Of a DNA stretch of 64,000 nucleotides, positions 45,660 to 53,044 are shown in pieces. The translations under genes were made by a program, and so were the position numbers. Positions within the stretch are counted from its first letter, which is position 1, and every line of letters starts with the position of its first letter. Source of the DNA: Bradyrhizobium sp. AUGA SZCCT0283 (GTDB taxonomy: Bacteria; Pseudomonadota; Alphaproteobacteria; Rhizobiales; Xanthobacteraceae). The DNA is taken from assembly GCF_018130385.1 (NCBI RefSeq), contig NZ_JAFCLU010000032.1, positions 1 to 64,000 of the forward strand, read 5' to 3'. The notes under the pieces are model-generated. The model worked only from the letters and a program-made list of their open reading frames with translations, had not been told where the DNA came from and searched no databases.

Positions 45660-46709
45660 ATGAGAATGACGAAAGCGCTTGTTGCTATTGCATTCGCGGC
45701 CGTTGCATCAGTACCGACGATTGTCTGGGCAGATGAGAGTGGCATCAGCTTCTGGATTCCGGGCACATTCGGCAGCCTCGCGGCCACACCTCAGCAGCCC
45801 GGCTGGACGGCTGCGTCAATTTACTATCATACCTCAGTGTCTGCCGGTGGGGACGTGGCGCGCGCCCGCGAGATTCAGATCGGTCGTATTCCCGCGAATT
45901 TGACAGCTACTTTGAACGCAAACGTCAATGCGAACGTGGATCTTGGCCTGCTGAACGCGACCTACGTCTTTGCAACACCAGTTCTCGGTGGTCAGGCGTC
46001 TGCCAGCCTGATCGGAATCTACGGCGCAAATACAACCTCGCTCAACGGACTGGTGACGGGCTCACTTTCAACGCCGGGCGGCTCAATTCCGTTCTCGCGC
46101 TTTGATTCCATCAGCGACTCCATCACCGGCTTCGGTGATTTGATCCCACAGTTTGCACTGCGCTGGAATGCCGGCGTCAACAACTACATGACCTACATCA
46201 CCGGTGATATCCCTGTCGGCGCTTACCAGTCCACGCGCCTCGCCAATATCGGGCTCGGGCATGGGACGATCGATGCGGGCGGCGGCTATACCTACTTCAA
46301 TCCACAGACCGGACATGAACTTTCCGGCGTGCTCGGCTTCACCTACAATTTCACGAATCCCGACACGCAGTATCAAAGCGGCGTCGACATGCACTTCGAC
46401 TGGGGCGCCTCGCAATTCCTGAGCAAGCAGGTCCAGGTCGGTCTGGTGGGCTACGTCTACAAGCAACTCGGCTGCGACAGCGGCTCCGGGGATCGCGTCG
46501 GCTGCTTCCGCTCTCAGGTGGCCGCCGTTGGCCCGCAGATCGGGTTTATATTCCCGGTCGGCGACATGCAGGGCTACCTCAACTTCAAGGCTTACAAGGA
46601 ATTCGCCGCGGAAAACCGGCCTGACGGCTGGAACGCCTGGGTGACGTTTGTCATCTCGCCGGCAGCGCCTGCGCCGACCGCGCCGCCGAAGCGGATGATA
46701 ACGAAGTAG
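45660..46709 (+). CDS. Outer-membrane transporter, phenol-degradation MetA-like family
   Basis: The protein has 349 residues from ATG 45660 (GGGGATTGCC upstream). Signal peptide 'ALVAIAFAAVASVPTIVWA'. The mature part begins 'ESGISFWIPGTFGSLAATPQQPGWTAASIYYH', which is characteristic of the COG4313 transporter family (also annotated as phenol degradation protein). Barrel strands follow, with 'GFGDLIPQFALRWNAGVNNYMTYITGDIPVGAY' and 'NIGLGHGTIDAGGGYTYFNPQTGHELSGVLGFTYNF'. Members are thought to admit hydrophobic or aromatic compounds. Placed between the first arylsulfatase and the sensor cyclase, it may serve the same substrate. Confidence 0.85.
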   Translation: MRMTKALVAIAFAAVASVPTIVWADESGISFWIPGTFGSLAATPQQPGWTAASIYYHTSVSAGGDVARAREIQIGRIPANLTATLNANVNANVDLGLLNATYVFATPVLGGQASASLIGIYGANTTSLNGLVTGSLSTPGGSIPFSRFDSISDSITGFGDLIPQFALRWNAGVNNYMTYITGDIPVGAYQSTRLANIGLGHGTIDAGGGYTYFNPQTGHELSGVLGFTYNFTNPDTQYQSGVDMHFDWGASQFLSKQVQVGLVGYVYKQLGCDSGSGDRVGCFRSQVAAVGPQIGFIFPVGDMQGYLNFKAYKEFAAENRPDGWNAWVTFVISPAAPAPTAPPKRMITK

Positions 46710-46814
46710 TCGGCTTCACCGCGTGTCAACCGTTGTGGTCGTCACGATGCCTCGGCGTGCTTGCGGGCGGCTTTCCGCTAAGCTGTCGAGTCTGCTGGAT
46801 TGGGTACCTGTCCG

Positions 46815-49800
46815 CTATAGTGGCGCGTTTGCTGAACACATCGCGAGCAACGACCTTGCCACAGGATCGTCAGGAAACGCCCGCAGGATGTCTTCGTAGC
46901 GGCGGGCAGCGACATCGAATTCCCCACGATCGAAGTAGCTTGAAGCATCCCGCGTCATCTCGCACAGCCTGACGACTTCCGATGATGCCTTCAAGTCCGG
47001 ATCGTTGTTGGTCCTGATTCCGAGAAGCTCGTAGATCATGAACTCGTGCTTGCGCCCCTTGACCTGAACTTTCCTGATGGGCCTTGCCACGATGTCCGGT
47101 CCGATGGCCTCGACGACACTGTCGCTGATGCAGATTGTGGTGCCGAAGGTCTTGTTGATGCCTTCGAGCCGCGAGGCGACGTTGACACCGTCGCCCATCA
47201 CCGTGTAGCTCAGCCGCGAGCTTGAGCCGACATTTCCGACTAGGACATTCGCACTGTGCAAGCCGACACGCAGGTGCAACTGCGGCCGTCCCTGTGCTTT
47301 CCATTCCGCATTGAGCTGTTGCATCCGCCGTGCGGACCGCAACGCGCCACAGCAGGCTCGGAGAACGTGGTCGTCGCGATGGCTCGGCGCACCCCAGAAC
47401 GCCATGATGCCATCGCCGATAAACTTGTCGACCGTGCCGGACTCCTCCGCAATTGCCTGCGAGACGGCCTCAAAATAGACCGACAATTGAGCGAGCAACT
47501 CGTTCGGCGCCATCTGCTCCGCGAGACTGGAAAAATCCCGTAGGTCGGAAAACAGCACAGTCATGAAGCGCGGCTCAACGCCGAGCGTCAGCGGAGTTCC
47601 GGTCTTGATCAGCTGTCGGACCAAGTCGAGCGGTACGAACGAGGAGAACGAGCGCAGCGAGGTCTCGAACAGCGACACGGCGGTTTGAAGCGCCTTGATC
47701 TCCTTTATGTTCGACGACTGCGACAACGAGTGCGAGAATGTCAGGTCCTCGACCGATCGCAACTCCTGCGACACACCTTCGATCGGCCGCGACAGCCGTC
47801 GTGAGAACACATAGATCAGCAGCAGCTCGATGCCGGTCAGGGCGGCAGTCAGGACGATCATCTGCCTGTTCGTTCGTTCGAGCGTGCCGACAAAGTCGGC
47901 AGTCGGAGTCAGGATGATGACCTCCCACGGGGAACCGAAACTGCCAGGAAAGCGGGCAAACGAGGCACTGATCTCTTCGCCGCTCCGCGGCGAGCGGAAC
48001 AAGAAGTCGTCGTTGTTCGAACTGCTCTGGAGGCGATAGGCTTCGCGCACGTCATCGTCGGCGATCGTGTCAAGTCTCGCTAGTTCCGGTCGGCCGTTGT
48101 CCGTCCGAAGGGCCTTTCGGAGGTCGGGCGCCGCGATGATCGTGCCGTTGCTCGGATTGGCGATGATCGTGGTGCTGTGGGGGCTGGCGCGATGGCTGGT
48201 GAGAAACCGTGACAACACGTCGAGCGTAAGATTGGCCGAGGCGCAGCCAATGAACGTGCCGTCCCTGATAATCGGAAATCGGATGGAAATGATCGGATAG
48301 CCGGTATCCGGATTGAGGGATGGTGCTTCGACGATGAGAGCGCGCGCTTCCTTCGCAGCCTGGTACCCAGGTAGAGTCCTGATATCGGTGGTTGTCTCGA
48401 CATCGTAATTCCCGACGACATGAGGCCAAATGTCAAAAAACGTCCGATGCCGGACTCGTCGCGTCGAGCCGGAAAAGCTGTCGATATAACTGGAGTGCCA
48501 GTTCGCTGACGACGGGATCTTTGGATCGGAGCGCCTGCGGTCGTCGTCGATCCGGGTCACTACACGATGATAGCCGTCTTCTAAGCTGACATAGGCGGCA
48601 TCAATCTGCCGCGCCGAGGTAAGCGCCTGATAGAGCAGGTCCCGGCTCTCCTCCTTTCGAAACGCCTCCGGATCCTGTGCGGCGACTGTTGCAAGCAGCG
48701 TCAGCGTGGCTGCAACCGGATTGATCAGGTTCTCCGCGTCTTCAACGCTCGCCTGTTTGGTCTTGGCGACAACGTCGTTCAGAGTCGCGTTGATCGCGGC
48801 GGCGTTCTGCCGATAATTGTAGACCAGGATGAAGATCAGCACGGGAATGCTGAGAAGGACGAACAATCCCGACATCACCGCGCTGAGCCGCATTGCGCCG
48901 AACGCGCGGGCGTTTCGGTAGAGAACCCAAACCAAAGCGAAAGCAAGAATTGTCGCGAGCAGAGTCCACAACGCTACATGCAGCCACGCTCGCCATCCTC
49001 CGTCGGTGGGCATGTATATCAGTCCCTCGGGCAGATTCCCCTCACGCGTCATGCCAAGATCAACATAGGTCTTGGCTATGGACTGCCAACGCTCGCGGCT
49101 TTGATCGCCGATCGGCGTGAGATGTGGCTGGATCAGCAGTTCGGTCCGCGCCGCCTCGAACAGCAGCGCCTCACGGCTCTTCTGCGTCACGTACTTGCGA
49201 CTGATCAGGTCGACGATCTCGTCCTTGTGGGCGAGAGCATACTCCCAGCCCATCAGGCTGGCCGCGCGAAACGCCCGCACGCGCTCGGCGTGCTCTGCGA
49301 CTTGCCGTTTCGAGGTGCACAGATTATCGCCGTAAAAGTCGACCCCGTAGGAGCGGGGCGCGAACGTCAAATATGGCGTGCCGAGCTTTTCGAGCGCATA
49401 AGTTTCGTTGGTGTTGTAGGCCACCATCGCATCCGCCTTGCCACTGAGCAGATCGCGCGGGTTACCATCATGGTCGATGCGAGGCAGGCTTGCGTAGTCG
49501 ACGCCTTCATGCTTCAGCATCGCAGCGATGTCGTCGCTGCCGGGCGCATCCATCAGACGGTGTCCCTTCAATTCGGAGACCGTACGGATGCCAGCGCGGT
49601 ACGGCACCAGGATAACGGCCGCTGAGTGTTGAAAAACCACGCCGAGGACCACGTTGTTCGCGCGCTCGGCTCTATCGACGAGTACGCTGGTCGAGCACAC
49701 GCCAAAATCTGCGGCGCCTGCGGCTACCGCGGCACCTGCATCCAGGCCAGGGCCACCCTCGCGAAGCTCGACCTCGAGGCCCTTGTCGCGATAAAAGCCC

Positions 49801-49997
49801 TTCTCGATCGCCGCGTAGTAGCCGGCGAACTGGAATTGGTGCTTCCACTTGAGCTGTAGCGAGACCTGATCGAGCGCGCGGGCGGAGCTAATCGTCAGCG
49901 CGGCGGCGCATGCGATAACGCAGGCAGACGACCAAACCCGCCGTCGCCACATCGAGCAACTTTCCCTTGCCTTGGACATGCCGGGCTGTGCGCGCAT
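46815..49997 (-). CDS. Sensor adenylate cyclase with NMT1/THI5-type binding domain, cache-like domain and HAMP
   Basis: The protein is 1060 residues with an unusual layout. Signal peptide, then a periplasmic-binding domain of NMT1/THI5 type (about 40-300: 'VSLQLKWKHQFQFAGYYAAIEKGFYRDKGLEVELREGG'). Membrane helices lie near 325-345 and 365-390, followed by an extracytoplasmic cache-like sensor (about 400-690, 'GYPIISIRFPIIRDGTFIGCASANLTLDVL'). A further helix ('MIVLTAALTGIELLLIYVFSRRLS') leads to a HAMP-like segment. The class III cyclase domain (about 790-970) shows metal sites 'LFSDLRDFSSL' and 'DKFIGDGIMAFWGAP', and 'YTVMGDGVNVASRLEG' with transition-state Asn/Arg. The Lys before FIGD favours ATP over GTP. 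A TPR-like tail follows. It probably makes cAMP in response to a bound ligand. Confidence 0.9.
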   Translation of the reverse strand: MRAQPGMSKARESCSMWRRRVWSSACVIACAAALTISSARALDQVSLQLKWKHQFQFAGYYAAIEKGFYRDKGLEVELREGGPGLDAGAAVAAGAADFGVCSTSVLVDRAERANNVVLGVVFQHSAAVILVPYRAGIRTVSELKGHRLMDAPGSDDIAAMLKHEGVDYASLPRIDHDGNPRDLLSGKADAMVAYNTNETYALEKLGTPYLTFAPRSYGVDFYGDNLCTSKRQVAEHAERVRAFRAASLMGWEYALAHKDEIVDLISRKYVTQKSREALLFEAARTELLIQPHLTPIGDQSRERWQSIAKTYVDLGMTREGNLPEGLIYMPTDGGWRAWLHVALWTLLATILAFALVWVLYRNARAFGAMRLSAVMSGLFVLLSIPVLIFILVYNYRQNAAAINATLNDVVAKTKQASVEDAENLINPVAATLTLLATVAAQDPEAFRKEESRDLLYQALTSARQIDAAYVSLEDGYHRVVTRIDDDRRRSDPKIPSSANWHSSYIDSFSGSTRRVRHRTFFDIWPHVVGNYDVETTTDIRTLPGYQAAKEARALIVEAPSLNPDTGYPIISIRFPIIRDGTFIGCASANLTLDVLSRFLTSHRASPHSTTIIANPSNGTIIAAPDLRKALRTDNGRPELARLDTIADDDVREAYRLQSSSNNDDFLFRSPRSGEEISASFARFPGSFGSPWEVIILTPTADFVGTLERTNRQMIVLTAALTGIELLLIYVFSRRLSRPIEGVSQELRSVEDLTFSHSLSQSSNIKEIKALQTAVSLFETSLRSFSSFVPLDLVRQLIKTGTPLTLGVEPRFMTVLFSDLRDFSSLAEQMAPNELLAQLSVYFEAVSQAIAEESGTVDKFIGDGIMAFWGAPSHRDDHVLRACCGALRSARRMQQLNAEWKAQGRPQLHLRVGLHSANVLVGNVGSSSRLSYTVMGDGVNVASRLEGINKTFGTTICISDSVVEAIGPDIVARPIRKVQVKGRKHEFMIYELLGIRTNNDPDLKASSEVVRLCEMTRDASSYFDRGEFDVAARRYEDILRAFPDDPVARSLLAMCSANAPL

Positions 49998-50597
49998 TGC
50001 CAGCCTTAATGTTTATAATGTCGCACCACCATCAAAAATAAGCGGGCGCGCCGTTCGGGAGCGTGACTTAGATCAAGTCTCACCATTTCCGGGCCCTTTG
50101 CCCACGCCACCGAAGCGGATGATCGCAAGGTAATCGCCTTCACCGGGGCAGTCGCTTTGGACCAGCGGCAGACGTGCCCGGATTTCTCGCCAAGGCTGGC
50201 ACCGATCGGCAGTCAGCCTTCGCTTTTCATTAAAGTGCTCGAGTCGTTTGAAATGGATCAAACCGATCCGTCGCGGCGTCCTTCCTGACGCGAAAGCTAG
50301 AAACAGCGCCGAGTCAGTGGTCTTGCGCCAAACAAAATCGGCTGCGCTTGCAGGCTGAGACCGTTGCGGCAAGGCGATGCAATGCCTGTCTTTACTCTGT
50401 AAGCACTACTGACATACAGCGATCGCAAACCGCACGGTTTCCCATAAGTCACTGAGTTGGTTCGATAGAACGTTTTGCCTCGTCGCGCGCAACGCGCCCC
50501 ACCGCCACCGTCTTCGACGCGCAGAGATTGATTTGCATCAACGCGCGGCCCGGAACTCCGTGGCTCGTTATCAAAATATTCTTTTGTGAGGTTTGCC
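49998..50597. other. Intergenic region upstream of the small exported protein cluster
   Basis: About 600 bases separate the divergent cyclase and the next plus-strand gene. Both promoters should be here. Open frames are short and without family character. TTAGATCAAGTC near 50070 and GATTTGCATCAA near 50530 hint at FNR/Anr-like half sites, but neither is a complete dyad. Confidence 0.35.
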
Positions 50598-51254
50598 ATG
50601 TTGTTCAATCCTCCATTGCGCGTTTTCCTTGCTGCAGCAGCTGTCGCAATTGCGGGCTCATCATTTGCACAGAACGCGCCGCCGGCGCACGTGCCGCTGC
50701 AAAAGACGATCGGTGCCGCCAAGCCGGAAGTTGTGCCTTCGCTTTTCGTGCTGAACTCCAAAGGTGCGACGCTGCAGAATGGAAAGCTCGTTCTCGTCGG
50801 AGTGTCACCGAACGCGATCGTGTTCGCTGATCGTCCCGTACGCTCCGCAGGCCACGATCTGACCAGCCGCATTGTTGAGGACTGGGCTTCAGGCAGCGAC
50901 AATTTCCAGAAGGATCCACCAAACGCGACCGTGTCCGCATTTCAGAAGGACGGCAATGGCGTGCGTGACGCAGTCGTTGTTCTGAAGAATCCCAAGCTCG
51001 AAGGCGAAAATCTGGCATTTGATGTTGATGTTCTAGAGGGTGACATCAGGGGTGCAGATGGTGCTGCTTCGGTGTTCATCGACATCATCGGTCGTCCTCT
51101 CACACCCATGTCAGTTGCGGGGGTAGGCCGCCGAACGGCGTACCGAGGCGCTTACTATGCCGGCGCGGCGGCCGTTGGGGCTGCAGCAGTCGGTGCGGCT
51201 GCTTACGGGGCATATGCGCCGCGTTGCGGGTACTACCCGTATCCGCCCTGCTAA
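50598..51254 (+). CDS. Exported hypothetical protein with Ala/Gly/Tyr-rich tail
   Basis: The protein has 218 residues from ATG 50598 (GTGAGGTTTGCC upstream). Signal peptide 'VFLAAAAVAIAGSSFA'. A beta-rich middle part ('VPSLFVLNSKGATLQNGKLVLVGVSPNAIVFADRPVRSAGH', 'NATVSAFQKDGNGVRDAVVVLKNPKLEGENLAFDVDVLEGD') resembles exported proteins of unknown function seen across proteobacteria. It ends in an AAAVGAAAVGAAAYGAY run and a Cys/Pro/Tyr tail. A metal- or surface-binding role would be a guess. It is the first of a plus-strand series of small exported proteins. Confidence 0.8.
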   Translation: MLFNPPLRVFLAAAAVAIAGSSFAQNAPPAHVPLQKTIGAAKPEVVPSLFVLNSKGATLQNGKLVLVGVSPNAIVFADRPVRSAGHDLTSRIVEDWASGSDNFQKDPPNATVSAFQKDGNGVRDAVVVLKNPKLEGENLAFDVDVLEGDIRGADGAASVFIDIIGRPLTPMSVAGVGRRTAYRGAYYAGAAAVGAAAVGAAAYGAYAPRCGYYPYPPC

Positions 51255-51343
51255 TGACCACGCAGACGCCGGTGCCTGGGTGGGTGTCCACGCGCGCTGG
51301 TCGAGCAAGCAGTTGGGCACGCGAGACTTGATGAAGAAAGCCT

Positions 51344-51640
51344 ATGAAGCCATTCCTGCGAGAAACGGCCAACGGTCCCAGCTTTGCGGGCGTGCCCTGC
51401 GGAACGGCTGGCGTTCTGGTTGGCTGCACCGAGTCACATTGGCGTCCCGGCCTCGCCGCAGGTCTTGGTGCGGAATATACATTCACGCCGAATTGGACCG
51501 TCAAGGGAGAATATCACTACATCTCCGCGGCGGGAATTGGCGTGAGCAAGGACCATCTCAATTTGATTCGCTTCGGTGCGAACTACAAGTTTTTGGATCG
51601 AGATCGCCAGTCGGAGCTCCTCTTTGCAAGGGCGGTCTGA
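51344..51640 (+). pseudogene. Fragment of an outer-membrane beta-barrel protein
   Basis: The segment 'WRPGLAAGLGAEYTFTPNWTVKGEYHY' followed by 'HLNLIRFGANYKF' is the C-terminal end of an Omp25/Omp31-like barrel protein (roughly 51410-51597). No signal peptide or N-terminal strands precede it, and the frame reads on for 17 residues past the usual terminal Phe. So only the last strands of a porin-like gene remain. It could have been left by recombination within the island. Confidence 0.65.
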
Positions 51641-51723
51641 CGATGCATCGGCTTGCCAGAAGCGGGAGAACTGATCGGCACCTATAAGTACCGCCAGTCA
51701 AAAAGCTTGAAAGGACTCAGCAG

Positions 51724-52095
51724 ATGAAGGCGATCTTGTTCTCGCTTGCAATGCTCGGAAGCAACTTTCTGACACTCATCTCTGATCGCGTACCCGAACT
51801 AAAGGTAGAGGCGTTGTGCCAAGCCACCACCGCCGACGACAAAAAAATGGGGCTCAGCGAAGCTCAGAGTTTTTCGGACTGCATACGCGATGAAACAGAC
51901 GCGCAGCAGCAGCTGCGCCCACTCTGGCAAGCGACCGCGACCTCGGTCCGAGACAGGTGCGAAGGGGAGGCAATCGCCGGTGACAGCCAAAGCTATGTCG
52001 ATCTTCTCACCTGCATCCAGATGGCAGGGCTAGTGAGTGCACCAACGGCGGCGCCCAACCTAAGAGGTGCGAGCAAGAACCGGAACAAGAAGTAG
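51724..52095 (+). CDS. Small exported hypothetical protein with four cysteines
   Basis: The protein is 123 residues. Signal-like N-terminus 'AILFSLAMLGSNFLTLIS'. The mature part contains 'ALCQATTADDKKMGLSEAQSFSDCIRDETDAQQQLRPLWQ' and 'VRDRCEGEAIAGDSQSYVDLLTCIQMAG', giving two pairs of cysteines spaced for disulfides in a helical hairpin. This pattern is common in small periplasmic rhizobial proteins of unknown role. AAAGGACTC lies upstream of the ATG. Confidence 0.72.
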   Translation: MKAILFSLAMLGSNFLTLISDRVPELKVEALCQATTADDKKMGLSEAQSFSDCIRDETDAQQQLRPLWQATATSVRDRCEGEAIAGDSQSYVDLLTCIQMAGLVSAPTAAPNLRGASKNRNKK

Positions 52096-52126
52096 GTGAG
52101 AGTTAATTTAACCAGAGGAGGTCCTC

Positions 52127-52408
52127 ATGAAATACGCTTGTAGAAAGTACTGGCTTGGCGTCGTGATTATTGCCTGCGCAACGATCAGCTCCGCGCATTG
52201 GTCGCAACAGGATGGCCTTTCGTTCTCGATCGGCAGCGCGGAGGCCAGGGTGGGGCGTCCGGCCACTCCCGGAAGCGTTGCCGGCGTCGCGCGCCGGACC
52301 ACACGTCGGGCGGTAGTCGGCGGCGCAGCCGCGGCAGGTGCAGCGGCGACGGTCGTGGCGCCAAAATGCGCCCGCGTGCTGGTGAACGGAGTTTGGGTCT
52401 GTCGGTAG
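52127..52408 (+). CDS. Small exported hypothetical protein, Ala-rich
   Basis: The protein has 93 residues, with AGAGGAGGTCCTC directly before the ATG. Signal-like 'YWLGVVIIACATISSAHW' is followed by a short polar part, an alanine run (GGAAAAGAAATVVA) and a terminal 'CARVLVNGVWVCR' with two cysteines. Similar ends (C..V.VNG..VCR) occur in small exported rhizobial proteins. Function unknown. Confidence 0.72.
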   Translation: MKYACRKYWLGVVIIACATISSAHWSQQDGLSFSIGSAEARVGRPATPGSVAGVARRTTRRAVVGGAAAAGAAATVVAPKCARVLVNGVWVCR

Positions 52409-52457
52409 GCAGTGGCCCCGTGGCGGGGCCCGATCATTCGAAAACGAGCTAATGCTG

Positions 52458-52802
52458 ATGAAACGCTTATCGCTGGCTTTAGGCGTCGCGGTCGCGCTTG
52501 TGATCACCGGCGCTTCGGCCCAATCGATTAATCTGACGGGCATCTACAAATGCATTCAAATATGTCGTGGAGATTTGCCGGGCTATGTCACCCAGAACGG
52601 GACCGAACTTAATCTGTTGACGGAAGCGGGTCTTTCGTCGCGGGCTTGGCCGGACTGGTTCTCCCCTGCAAACAGGATCTGGATCGATGCATTGAATTAT
52701 AGCGCGGTCTATTCACCGGACGGCATGCTGATCTAGTTCGACAATGGCACGGTCTGGCAGCGCGACCTCGGTCCAATTGCGCCTCCTCGCCAGCGGAGAT
52801 AG
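52458..52802 (+). pseudogene. Small exported protein interrupted by an in-frame TAG
   Basis: The frame starts MKRLSLALGVAVALVITGAS, a signal peptide, then 'TGIYKCIQICRGDLPGYVTQNG' and 'VYSPDGMLI'. A TAG at 52734-52736 stops it after 92 residues. The same frame continues FDNGTVWQRDLGPIAPPRQR to a second stop at 52802. 'MLIQFDNGTVWQRD' would be the natural reading, so a CAG glutamine codon was probably changed to TAG. The intact form would be 114 residues, a family of small exported proteins I recognise only as hypothetical. Confidence 0.65.
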
Positions 52803-53044
52803 CTGAATGACTGGAACTGGCAGCGTTCTGAGTTGAATGCGAATAGGTTGTATGCCTGCCGCGGTCTATTGATAATGGAGGCAGGATCGTCCGCATCTTG
52901 CCAAGGACTTACAACGCCACCGCAGGCCGCTCCATGGAATACGGAAGCGCAGCTTGAGAAGCTGCGAGTAGACGCTGAAGACCGCGCCCTGTTTAGCAAG
53001 CTTGCATGCTGCCTCTCGCAACTGGCCAGCACTGGAGAGCCGTC

